DNA from: Macrothele yani
Taxonomy: Eukaryota > Arthropoda > Arachnida > Araneae > Macrothelidae
Reading direction: 5' to 3'
Length of the DNA: 64,000 bases
NCBI GenBank assembly: GCA_039090855.1
Contig: CM076991.1
Span: 101,630,021-101,694,020, forward strand
The notes beneath the pieces are model-generated. The model did no database searches and had not been told where the DNA came from. It saw only the letters and a list, made by a program, of their open reading frames with translations. Shown here piece after piece: positions 21,066-30,842 of the stretch. Both the position numbers and the translations under genes were made by a program. Position 1 is the first letter of the stretch, and every line of letters begins with the position of its first letter.

Positions 21066-21302
21066 ATGGCGGATGGTGGCACAACAATGTATTTTTCCTC
21101 TCAATGGAGTGGCATGTACGAATGTAAAATGCAAGGAGAAAGAAAACGTTCTTTAAAATGTACTGACAGCCACAAAACCCAGAAAACTTGTCCTTCCAGC
21201 ATTCTTGCTTGTGTTCAGCAAGTGAATAATGCTACTGAAATTGTTGTCATTTATCAATTTGCAGAGCAGAAGTCGGACGCTCCGCTGACGAAACGTAAAT
21301 AA
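21066..21302 (+). pseudogene. Cys-rich module fragment of a MULE-like protein
   Basis: A 78-codon frame: TTMYFSSQWSGMYECKMQG, then KRSLKCTDSHKTQKTCPSSI. The pattern (aromatic-rich strand, KRSLK, K-x2-CP-S, then a beta-rich stretch) resembles the FLYWCH-like module that follows the C2H2 fingers in arthropod MULE-type ORFs. It lies in a different frame from 20516-20731. Recognition is from pattern memory only, hence moderate confidence. Confidence 0.5.
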
Positions 21303-22209
21303 CACCTGCGTTCGAGACAATAAGTCGGGCTGCCGCCTTCATTGATGCAATATGTGTACGACCCCCGAAACCGAAGTCCCCAAGATCATAAAGTGTCGAT
21401 GTCCATGAGCATGCGCAGTAAGACTCCCGTAGGGAATCATTCCTGCCTAGAGGCGCTAGTCTTAAGTCAGTGGCAGTTAGCCGTCAGAACAAAGAGAAGT
21501 AGTTAAGGCTCAGCGAGACGTAACTAGCGCAGCCATATATGCAAGGAAAACATGCAGTGCACAGAAGCCAACATACAGGCTGATCGGTTGATGCCGGAGC
21601 AGACTGCACATGCGTGGTTCTGTTGACTTCAATTCTTTGGGTAAAGAACAGTCAGCCGTCAACCGAGCTACTCAGACTCACAGCACGTGATTGTAACCTT
21701 CTCGGTAGCATAATCACTTCGCAAATCAGATATGTTAGTTTTGTTACGCCAACCGGGTTAGTTAAGGCTTTTGTTTGTTCTTCAGTTTTTCAGTAATGCC
21801 AAATGCTAGGGAATGTCTGCATTTTGTACGGATTCTTAGGTCTAACTGTAATATTTGCTGAAATTTAATTTAAATAGTAATACTAACGTTATTGCATATT
21901 TTTCTCATCGAAATAAGGGATGGGCGGGATATCAGACCACAGCAACCACAACAACAAAAAACTGCTCTAAGCAAGTAGTCGTCAGATCGAAGGAAACCAT
22001 CGTGGAAGAACGAAAAGCTTCACTTCACTGCCGTAGTCCCCCCCTAACGTGTTTTGCTCCTGAATGTTCACTTTCCCGCAGAGCATACTATCTCTTAAGA
22101 TGTGATGGCGCTGTTGCCGCCTGTTTTACGTTATCTCTATGAGAGCTGACCTTCTTTAAGCGTTAGATATTCTTTGGTCAGAAGGCGAGGAGTGTAAGCG
22201 CCAACCAAG

Positions 22210-22566
22210 ATGCGAGTGGACAAGGAACACATCCGCCATTGCGAGTTTCGTCACGATAGCAACCCCGCAAGTGCTGTAAAGAACTTTACGAGTGTGTACC
22301 CTAATGGCGTATCATATCGCCAGTGTTGTCCTTGGTTCAATCAGTTTCGAGTGGAAAATTTTGATCTGTCAGACTTTTAAAAGTCGAAAGACCCGCAATA
22401 GGGGATATGGGCATGCCGAAGACCTTAGTGGAGACAGACTCACGTGTGATCACGCGGGAGTTGGTCGAACAGCTGGGGACTACCCACACGAACATTATCA
22501 CACACCTTCGTCATCTTAGGAAGGTGCTCAAGAGGGGAGTTTTGGTTTCCCATCAACTTACAGTTT
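22210..22566 (+). pseudogene. Mariner transposase, N-terminal fragment
   Basis: From ATG 22210: MRVDKEHIRHCEFRHDSN, VYPNGVSYRQCCPWFNQFRV and ENFDLSDF, then after a frameshift near 22380 ETDSRVITRELVEQLGTTHT and VLKRGVLVSHQLT. This is the standard mariner N-terminus: first helix-turn-helix, a linker, and a second helix-turn-helix ending in the W/L-VPHELT-like motif. The catalytic domain is absent and termini were not found. Not noticeable from any single reading frame because of the shift. Confidence 0.8.
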
Positions 22567-22619
22567 AGCACTGTTAAAAAAATCTACTTACAAATGAGAC
22601 CCTGAACCTACTCGTTTTT

Positions 22620-23040
22620 TTTTCAAGTACAAACGAGTTCATGACATGCTCAAATATAAGTAACCATACGTACTTACAAGTAACTGCGTCAATAAATATA
22701 ATCTCGTATTACTTCATTTTAGAAATTATAGATTTCAAGAGAATTTGGTTAACAAATGTATAAAGTGACACACATAAATAATTAATACAACGAAGTCACT
22801 GATCACAAGTAATTTTTTTCTGCATAAAGTATCTTTGTGTACGTTTCTGCATTAATTATATTTGTGTCAATCTCATAAATAATATATTGTCGTTTCGTAA
22901 CTATATTTGTCATAAAATTGTGTTGTCCGTTTGCCCAGCATGTGACAACACGTATATTTACTATCCCAGATGTGCCATCGAATACTATACTTCCAGTTGA
23001 TTCTATGACTAGATGAGTATGTATGGATTACACGAATTCC
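22620..23040. other. Gene-free AT-rich interval
   Basis: AT-rich, no recognised repeat or gene. Confidence 0.4.
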
Positions 23041-23053
23041 GAATTTGAAATCG

Positions 23054-23370
23054 GGCCGCGGGTGGCCTAGTGGTCAGCGTTCGTGACTGCCATGTAGGTT
23101 ACCTCAGGTTCGATCCTGGGCAGGTACGAACGTTCGAACCACTAAATACCCTCCGTGCGTCGGATGGGCACGTTAAGCCGCGAGACCTCTGGTATTGCCC
23201 CCGGCAATAAATAAGGGCGTCTTCCTCTCCCTTTCTACCTCGCTTCCGTGTCACTTTCCTATCGGGCACTCTACCCCAAATCTCCTAGCTTCCTATTTCT
23301 AAGGGTTGCTTAAGACCTGGGGTCAGACACTCCCTTCCTAAAATCCTCTACATATGATCTGATCTGCTCT
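23054..23370 (+). mobile_element. tRNA-derived SINE, family B
   Basis: tRNA-like head GCCGCGGGTGGCCTAGTGGT with GACTGCCATG in the anticodon region (suggesting a Gly-GCC ancestor) and box B CAGGTTCGATCCTGG. The body has a GGATGGGCACGTTAAGCCG motif and CGCTTCCGTGTCACTTTCC, and ends CTACATATGATCTGATCTG. An identical 13-base duplication GAATTTGAAATCG flanks it (23041-23053 and 23371-23383). A second copy lies on the minus strand at 42900-43222. Confidence 0.92.
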
Positions 23371-23383
23371 GAATTTGAAATCG

Positions 23384-23470
23384 AGCCGCGGATGGCTTAG
23401 TCGTTAGAGTTTCAGACTACAGATGGAGGGAATCCAGGTTCAAACCTACTAGGAATCCCCCGGTTGAAGT
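23384..23470 (+). repeat. tRNA-like head fragment following SINE B
   Basis: AGCCGCGGATGGCTTAGTCG and AATCCAGGTTCAAACCT resemble the SINE B head. It directly follows the right target duplication of the full SINE B, so SINE B appears to have inserted at the 5' edge of an older, diverged relative. Confidence 0.55.
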
Positions 23471-23494
23471 TTCTAAGCACCCCCCCTAGTTTCT

Positions 23495-23721
23495 TTTTTT
23501 TTTTTTTTTTTTTGATTGGAGGTTTAACTACCACCGTGAGCAACTCAATGGGCTATAAGCAGTCGCCCGTCCCTAATTTAGGGTCACTGGTTCCAGGGAA
23601 GGGAGAGAGATAGTGCCGTAAGACAAACACAACATCCATGCCTCAGCGGGATTCGAACCCGGACCCCTTACGGACGAATGATCACAGGCCAGCGCCTTAG
23701 ACCACTGCGCCACCGGGGAGG
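23495..23721 (-). mobile_element. tRNA-derived SINE, family A (minus strand)
   Basis: Full-length minus-strand copy with box B GGGTTCGAATCCC and A-box GTGGCGCAGTGGTCTAAGGC. An identical 13-base target duplication CCCCCTAGTTTCT flanks it (23482-23494 and 23722-23734), indicating a fairly recent insertion. Confidence 0.95.
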
Positions 23722-23884
23722 CCCCCTAGTTTCTCTCTGCTTTCTATGTGCAAAATCGTACGCTTGTACGGTGGCGCCGTCTAGTGTGCTCTCTCTCAGT
23801 TACAGACTATCTTGTCAGAATCGCTGGATTCGCTCTAACTTCCTTCAGTTTCAATGCCCTGCCCGAAATAGCACAGAAAGTGAA

Positions 23885-24115
23885 TGAAGTTAGAGCACAT
23901 ATATTTGGAATATATCGATTTTTAGTACATATATTTGAAATATATGCACTCAAAAACGAGTACATATATTTCAAATTAGAAATACCAGATGTACTCACAA
24001 CAGATTCCATGTATGCACTCAAAATTGAGTATGTGTCTTTTCCAAAAAATGAGACACAAGTGCGCGGAGCTATTATAAGTCCAGAATGCACTCAAGAACG
24101 AGTACATTTTGCTTA
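23885..24115. repeat. Degenerate tandem repeat
   Basis: Variants of TGCACTCAAAAACGAGTACA and ATATATTTGAAATATA recur about four times with irregular spacing; CACTCAAAAACGAGTAC contains a small inverted motif (ACTC/GAGT). Non-coding. Confidence 0.6.
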
Positions 24116-24732
24116 TTTCTAAGCACCAAATTTTAACAGTGAGCAGACAGCAAATCGGATGTGTGGATTCGTTTCTCTGCTTGCACATGACCAAGTTGAA
24201 CCGTTCTTGGACATCATTGTCACAGGTGACGAGAAATGAGCCCTATATGGCAATGTCGGCGACAGTGGCGTATCTTGGGTCCGAGACCCCACCCTCGTAC
24301 TTTGTTTTAAAAATTGCGAAGTTTATTTTTTAATTGTTAAGTAATAGAAGTAGAAGTAAAACAATTTTTCTAAATTTTAGGTACATGCTATTGCTCACAT
24401 GATACCAAATAATTATGAGGATTAGGATTTGAACTCTTATTTGTACTCCATTCTTCTTTCCTTTTGTGTGAACTTGAGTATTACGTTTTCACAAAAATGT
24501 TGCTTCCGAGTACTTTTTCATATTTAGAAATAATGTTTTTCTCTATTAACAAACCAGCTAAGTTGCTTGTGCATATCCTTCTGTGGCTCTAAGATATATC
24601 TTGACTCTTTTTAATACGGAAAAACTGGCTGTTGCAGTTGTTGATCAAAAGTTTAATATTAAATCAGTTAAGTTGTACACCTCAATATACACTATGTCCA
24701 ATTATTCAACTTTATGTAACAAGTAATGTCTC

Positions 24733-25371
24733 TTACTGATTTGTATTGTATTCATCAAGGGAATAAAACACCTTCAGTTCATTTTTTAATCGAGCTGTAT
24801 CAAAATGTGAAGCATAGAGTTCTTTAAGCTCTGATAATAGATGTTCAGGGAAGCTTTCACAAAATTTATCAAAACAGCTCGAATCCAACAAAGCCACGAA
24901 TTTAAGATATAATATTACTGATTTTAATTTATTGACACTCCACACAAACTGAAACAACTCTCGCGAAATACGCGCTGGTAGCATGGAGGGACTGAGGTAG
25001 TCCGAAGTCTTCGTTTTTTTCAGCGAACCCTTTGCGCCAAGCAATGGTCCATACACTCATTCATGTTGTCATGGAAACGATAGCAGGCGATAGTACGGAA
25101 GTTCTTCGCATCAGAACAGCGAAGGCTCTCGCAGACCTACTGCATGGCGTTGATCATCGCTCTCCAGACTGATTCCCATAATCGAAAGAAGGGAATCCGC
25201 TCGTGTTATTTTCGCACCGAAAGCATCGACATATCTTAATACCGTTGATAATTGACTTTTATTTGTGCATTCTCTGGTCTTCGCAGCTAGCCTAGTTAGC
25301 CTCGAATATACGCCACTGGTCAGCGACAAGAAACAGTGACTGGACCCAAAACAGAAACCCATGGCGACCAC
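24733..25371 (-). pseudogene. hAT-like transposase fragment (tentative)
   Basis: Two minus-strand segments. 25371-25111 (SRLTRLAAKTRECTNKSQLS, VLRYVDAFGAKITRADSLLS) is not clearly assignable. 25056-24733 ends FPEHLLSELKELYASHFDTA and RLKNELKVFYSLDEYN, which matches the pattern preceding the dimerisation domain in hAT / ZMYM-associated transposases (ELxxLYxxFDxxRLKxELxVLY). Two stops lie between the segments. No DDE residues or termini seen. Confidence 0.4.
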
Positions 25372-25440
25372 AAAGTCGGTTTACAATAGGGTAAGGTCTT
25401 GCTGTCTGTTTGGAGGGAAATGCGGGATGTCATGTTTTTT

Positions 25441-26705
25441 ACGCTTTCCAACTATAGGTTGAAGAAGCGTATAAGCTCCAGCTTTGTCCGTCCGTCTGTC
25501 CGTCTGTCGGCACGATAACTCGCGTAAAAATGGTTCGATTTCGATGAAATTTTATTATGTGGTAGGGGACCTACTGGGGACTATTGAAAATGGACGAAAT
25601 GAGGTCAAAGATCACGGAATAGGAGCGGGATCCATTCCATTGCCTTTATGCGTCATAACTTGCGTAAATATGGTTCGATGTCGATGAAATTTTAGCATAC
25701 TCTAGGGGACCACCTGGGAATGAACCGTATTGAAAATGGGTGAAGTAGGGTCAAAGGTCAGGACATAAGAGCGGAATACATTCCATTGTCTTTATGCGTC
25801 ATAACGTGCGTAAAAATGGTTCGATTTCGATGAAATTTTATGTGGTAGGGGACCACCTGGGGACGATCTTATGACGTCACAATCTCGTGCTTGAGATGTT
25901 GGCGCGCGGTCACGCCATCGTTGTCATTACGTCACGTATTGTGTGTGGATCCTATTAAAGTTTTATGACGTCACACTCTTGCGAGCAGATGGTTGCGATT
26001 CCCATCTGTCTCATTGCGTCACGCGTTGTGTGCGTATGTCCGTCCGCACGATAACTCGCGTAAAAATCGTTCGATTTCGATGAACTTTTAGTACGTGGGA
26101 GGGGATCACCTGGGAAGGAACCCTATTGAAAGTGAACGAAATGGGGTCAAAGGTCAGGACATAGGAGCGAGATCCATTCCTCGGCTCTTATTCGTCATAA
26201 CTAACGTTAAAAAAGTTCGATTTCGATGAAATTTTAGTATGTAGTAGGGGACTACCTGGGTACAAACCCTATTGAAAATGGGCGAAATGGGGTCGAAGGT
26301 CAGGACATAGGAGCGGAATCACTTCCATCGCCATTATGCGTCATAACTTACGTCAAAATGCTTCGATTTAGATGAAATGTTAGTATGTTGTAGGAGCTTG
26401 CCTGAGGACGAATTGTATTGAAATGAGCGAAATGGGGTCAAAGGTTAGGACACAGGAGTGGAATCTATTCCACAGACCTTATGCATCATAACTTACGTAA
26501 AAATGCTTCCATTGCCACAAAACTTTATCATGTTATTTCGGAGGTATACTGAACCGGTTCTGTTAAATATAATCGAAATGGGATCAAAGGTCAGGGTACA
26601 GGACCGAGATTTATTCCACAGCCATTATCCTCATAACTTGAGTAATGATTTTTGGTATGTTGGAAAGCGTATTATAATCAATGCATTGCATGAATTTACT
26701 AATTT
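25441..26705 (+). repeat. S1 satellite element, copy b (146-147-bp monomers)
   Basis: Opposite orientation to copy a. Starts ACGCTTTCCAAC (25441), then the cap TTTGTCCGTCCGTCTGTCCG, then monomers in which CTATTGAAAATGG-type cores recur at 25581, 25727, 26123, 26269 and 26415 (spacing 146). The matching inverted terminus GTTGGAAAGCGT is at 26659-26670, and shared outer sequence runs to about 26705. A duplicated unrelated block interrupts it at 25866-26050. Non-coding. Confidence 0.88.
25866..26050 (+). repeat. Duplicated block with TGACGTCA, inside S1b
   Basis: Two related halves of about 95 bases, each starting TTATGACGTCACA and ending with GCGTCACGYRTTGTGTG-like sequence. TGACGTCA is the palindromic cAMP-response-element core. 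The block interrupts the S1 monomer series and is absent from copy a. Confidence 0.7.
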
Positions 26706-26714
26706 GTTTTATTT

Positions 26715-27127
26715 GCTGAAGGATCACACCACTATCACTGCCGATATGTACTGCTATCAGCTCGATGTTCTGCACGCATCGCTCACGTCGAAACGACCAG
26801 CACTGCTGAACCTCAAGGGCGTCCTGTTACAGCAGGATGGAGCAACACCTCACAGAGCGCGGGTGGCCTGTCACAAGATCAGGGACCTGAGCTGGAAGCT
26901 GTTGCCGGACCCAGTTTATACCTTGGACATTGGCCCAAGCGACTACTTTCCGGTCGTTGCAGCATTTCCTGAACGGACAGAGGTTCACCAAATGGGACGA
27001 TGTCGAACGCGCACTTACTCACTTCTTTGGGTCCAATCAGCCACAATTCTACAGGAACAGTATCCAACAGCTGTCCAGACTATGGCCGCAGGTCATGCGA
27101 AACGATGACGACTACCTTTTGGACTGA
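26715..27127 (+). pseudogene. Mariner transposase, C-terminal fragment
   Basis: Reads TTITADMYCYQLDVLHASL, then LQQDGATPHRARVACHKIRD (central catalytic Asp), SWKLLPDPVYTLDIGPSDY (third Asp), and after a frameshift near 26955 FLNGQRFTKWDDVERALTHF to the C-terminus and stop at 27125-27127. The N-terminal half is absent: the copy starts at the edge of the S1b element. It could be the missing partner of the N-terminal fragment at 22210, but sequence families cannot be compared because they do not overlap. Confidence 0.85.
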
Positions 27128-27868
27128 TTAGTGCTTGCATATACGGTAATGAGCATTTTTATGTTGCCTTGCATTTGCAGACATTACTTTCTTTCCAACC
27201 CAATATGACGACCAATTGAAGTAAAAAGTCTTACTTACAAGGTCCACTTTTATTACTTCTGTCAAGAATAGGTCCTTTTGGCAAACACTCTGCTTAATCG
27301 AATAATTTAGTCACAGGACATATCCAAATTGACACAGCCCTCTCTATATACAGCAGTATTCAGTAGCATTAGTATAATCACTAAAAATCAATTCGAAACA
27401 ACTCGAACTACTGCTTCAAATATCCGGAATCAAAAGCAAGTCAAGCTGATCAACAAGTGCCACACCCAAAACAAAGTGAAAATAAAGCTGACTTTACACT
27501 GAGGCAATTTTTCCGCATGCGGTTTGATCGCATGACGTAGGTTTCTCACTTTCTGTTTGCAGCACGATCGCATGCTGATTACGGTGCCAATTTGGTGATT
27601 TCTCTAGGCTACGGGTTCTCAACGTGGGGTACGCAGTAAAACCTTTGGAGGTACTCCGTGAGAGCTACTCAAGGGAAAGAGAGAGGTAACAAGATTTATT
27701 TTTCGCAGTTCCACGTGAACAAACTGTGCAAGCGTAAACAAGCGCAATCATCGTACTGATTACCCAGTAAAATTTTTATAATTTAATAAGATTTTTTAAA
27801 TTGTTTAGATCCCTCCTTGTGTTTGTCGATATATGTAATTTATGAATACAAAATTTAATGTATATATA
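27128..27868. other. Gene-free interval
   Basis: No recognised gene or repeat family. Short and overlapping frames only. Confidence 0.4.
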
Positions 27869-28293
27869 CACTATATTGACGAAAGTCACCGGACATCCCT
27901 TCAGAAGCAAATAAACGGATCCGCTGCGTTGTTAAGATGCGCCGTACGGCTGCAAATGGTATACCAAAAAGCCTGCCCGCGATCATATCGCACTGTGAGG
28001 TTGAGTGAAAATGTCGCAGCGGGAGAGAACTGACTTTGAGAAAGGAAAGATTGTTGGGTGTTATATCAGTGGGTTGTCCATAAGAGAAACCGAGAGGCGT
28101 TTAAACACACCCAAATCAACTGTTTTGAATGTACTGAATAATTGGAAGACACGTGGCGTGCCTGAAGCAACAAAACATACTGGCAGACCAAAGAAAATCA
28201 GTGATAGAGGACGTCGAAACCTCAAAAGAGTCGTTACAGCTAATCGACGGAGTACTGCACAAGACCTCAGTGTACAGGTGAGTAAAAACGCTG
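27869..28293 (+). mobile_element. Tc1A copy 2, 5' part only
   Basis: TA plus CACTATATTGACGAAAGTCA at 27869, then about 90% identity to the Tc1A element at 74, without the nested insertion. It includes the transposase start (ATG at about 28011, SQRERTDFEKG) through the helix-turn-helix and the GRPKK hook. Homology stops near 28293, where an oppositely oriented Tc1 of another family begins. The rest of the element, including its right terminus, is missing. Confidence 0.9.
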
Positions 28294-29378
28294 TAACATC
28301 GGCATGCTTAATGAATAGCACTTTCCAGGAGTGTGAGATTGCAGGATTGTGGATCCAGCTGTGTGATAGCTCGTTCTACTTCATCCCACAAATTCTCAAT
28401 GGGGTTGAGATCTGGAGATTGTGGGGGCCACCTAAGCAAAATAAACTCACCGGCATGTTCCTGAGACCAATCCTGAACAATACGAGAAATATGGCAGGAC
28501 GCATTTTCTTGTTGAAAGTAGCCATCACCATTGGGATAAACCATCCACATGACAGGATGCACTTGGTCCGTAACGATGTTTAGATACGATGTGCCAGTCA
28601 GACGTTTATCAACACGAATTAAAAGGCCCAAAGCATGCCAGGAAAACATTCCCCAAACCATAACGTTGCCTCCACCATCTTGAAGGGTTGTAGCAATGCA
28701 TTTGGGGTCCATGCTTTCGTGCTGTGTCCGCCAAATTCTCACTCGGCCATCAGCATGGTGCAACTGAAAACGTAATTCATCGGACCACATAATTTGTTTC
28801 CAATTATCGACTGTCCAATCCTTGTGCTCCTGTGCGAACTGGAGACGTTTTCTCTTGTTAACTGCAGACAGCAAAGGTGTTCGAACAGGCCTTCGGCTGC
28901 CATATCCCATCCGATGCAGTGTACGGCGAACAGTGCGTGCAGAGATCATCTGAGGGGATCCTTGATTAAGATGGTCTGTAAGTTGATGCACTGTTGCCCT
29001 TGTGTTGTCTGTTACCAGTCTGGACACTCTCCGTTCCGCCCGAGTAGTCACTAGTCGATGACGACCACACGTTGCAAGTAGAGACCCAGTTTGTTATCTG
29101 ACAGTCCAGTCTTTAAACACTTTAACGACAGCTGCTCTGGAACATTTCACGAATGCGGCGTTTTCGGTGATACTCGCTCCATGGCTCCGAGCTCCTACAA
29201 TCATCCCACGTTGAAAGTCCGTCAAATTGCATTTTTTACCCATCTCGTCACCCAAAATTCACTTGTACTACTGTCGCAAGCACTAAGCTTTCCCCTTTTT
29301 ATACTAGCCCCGCCTTCTGGCGGCAACAGCGTGCAGCCATAGCTCATTTGATTAAAACTGTAAGGTGGTCACTCAGTG
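28294..29378 (-). mobile_element. Tc1 element of another family (Tc1B), left end missing
   Basis: The right terminus CACTGAGTGACCACC (complement, ending 29378) is followed by TA. The expected matching left terminus is absent at about 28294, where the sequence joins Tc1A copy 2. The two families are thus fused head to head with both inner ends lost. The transposase on the minus strand is nearly open. Confidence 0.85.
28308..29243 (-). pseudogene. Tc1 transposase, one stop and a lost C-terminus
   Basis: Start ATG at 29243 (MGKKCNLTDFQRGMIVG). A single in-frame TAA at codon 49 or so (after VFKDWTVR) is followed by about 250 open codons in the same frame, the longest uninterrupted transposase stretch in the window. 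First acid: WSDELRF. The second position is Glu instead of Asp (FQQENASCH). Third: [16 protein letters not shown]. The protein stops early at 28308, so the last 30 or so residues usual for the family are missing at the junction with Tc1A. Confidence 0.92.
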
Positions 29379-29589
29379 TACATCCAATCTACTTCTTGAA
29401 AAAATGAAAAACAGAAACGGGTATACAGCTATACCTTTTCTCGTATTCCCTCAAAGTTCCCTGATGTGTTACCAATGGTCTATTGTGCCTTCTGATGTTA
29501 ATATGAAGCGGCCCACCGAGAAATATTTGATCATCTCCCCCACGCACAGGGAGCGTCGCGCGCACGATGTATTGCGCAATACGTAAATT

Positions 29590-30105
29590 GGATTTATAAC
29601 GTACAAATTTGTCCTCGCCGGATATCGAAGCTACGCGGACATGTGCTTTCCCAATTATCAGCCTTTATCTCATGTGCGTCTTGCGGTGCAGGCACGTCAC
29701 ATCGCCCCCTCCTTCGAAAGAGGGCCGGGACATGTCCCACGGGTCAGCCGGGACCATGTGTCGCTGCAGGCAGTCATCCCATGAAGAACGTGCATTTGAG
29801 AAATCCCAGACAATTTGGTGTGTGGAACGTAAACATCACACTGATTTAGTTTTTCGAAGCACTGAAAAAGGGACTCTCATTTTTCCTGTCTCACCGTGTG
29901 GAAAGAGCATCACATCATTGCGAGAAACTTAACACTCGGATCATCCCGGAAGTTCGGGCGTCAGTATAAAGTACAAATTCGTCGGTTCCGGTTCCCCTCA
30001 CTCCGGAGTAAGGCGCTCTCCCAACTGAGCTAAACGTGCATGCGCTCTCACTGTTATCTGCCTTTATCTCATGTGTGTCCTGCGGTGCAAGCACGTCACA
30101 GACTC
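29590..30105 (-). repeat. Family D tRNA-headed repeat, tandem (minus strand)
   Basis: In minus-strand order: the tail of one unit (30105-30036), a tRNA-like head (30035-29970; TTTAGCTCAGTTGGGAGAGC, CTTACTCCGGAGTGAGG), a body ending CACATGAGATAAAGGCTGAT, and the start of the next head (CATGTCCGCGTAGC, 29642-29627). The order and spacing equal the plus-strand copy at 9785-10350, so the family exists as head-to-tail units of about 400 bases. Confidence 0.85.
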
Positions 30106-30671
30106 CATGCTGTTTACGAATATGCTAACACAATTAGTGTGGAGTAGGTATTTTTAACGCTATAATGATTTCAATTGGGACCTATTTTTGTCACAGACGG
30201 TCGACCGTAAGTCACCCCATACTATCGGCGGAGTTAGACGTAGTCCTACATAAAACAACAACAACAACAAAAAGTGTGGAGAAAACACGTGACCATAACG
30301 TAGTGCTTTTGTCGTTTTATTACTTGTACATCATGCGAGTTGTATCCTTTAAATGAAATGTTCTTTCGTGAAATAAAAGGCCTTTCGGGAAATGAATAAT
30401 TTGAAGTGCAGAGTCATAATGGTGCGTAGTAAAGATTGTTCTTACTCTAGTTACTTGACAGTTCATTGCAGGTAATACATTGAGGAACTCTAGACCCAGG
30501 GAAAGCGATACTAAATATAAATATGTTATGTAATTGAACCTGGACATCATGAGGAATTAATGACCTCACTAGTCAGCGACTTGCATTCAAACGACTGTAG
30601 ACGATAATGAAAAAAAAAAAAAAAAAATAGCGGAGGTCATTGTGTGTAATAAAGGGACATGTGAAACTACA

Positions 30672-30842
30672 GATGGCTTTCCCGACGACTGAATGGTTAG
30701 AGGTCCTGGATTCTGGTTATTCGTCCGATATGAGCCCAGATTTGAAACACTGTTGACACCTAGGTTATACTCCGATGGTTTTATATTAGGAATGAGTGGC
30801 TGTTAAAACCCGTTAAGGTTGCTCATTGTAGTCGTATACAGG
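30672..30842 (+). mobile_element. Diverged SINE, family A-like
   Basis: CCCGACGACTGAATGGTTAG, ATTCGTCCGATATGAGCCCA and the tail GGTTGCTCATTGTAGTCGT follow the order of family A head and tail, with many substitutions and a lost box B. An old copy or a related family. Confidence 0.5.

Larger units (their letters stand above)
20281..21461 (+). mobile_element. Long-TIR, MULE-like element
   Basis: Inverted arms of about 160 bases: 20281-20441 begins GACTAGCGTCTCTAGACAGG and 21301-21461 is its complement with roughly a dozen mismatches. An 8-base flanking duplication, TTAAATCA (20273) and TTAAGTCA (21462), differs at one base. Two protein fragments inside resemble the zinc-finger and Cys-rich module attached to arthropod MULE-type elements. 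A SINE A interrupts it at 20742. No transposase catalytic core is visible, so it is non-autonomous or internally deleted. Confidence 0.8.

Noticed and set aside
28005..28583. 192-codon frame as a possible transposase-fusion gene
   Set aside because: It runs from Tc1A into the antisense strand of Tc1B across a junction; the second half is not in a coding frame of that element.
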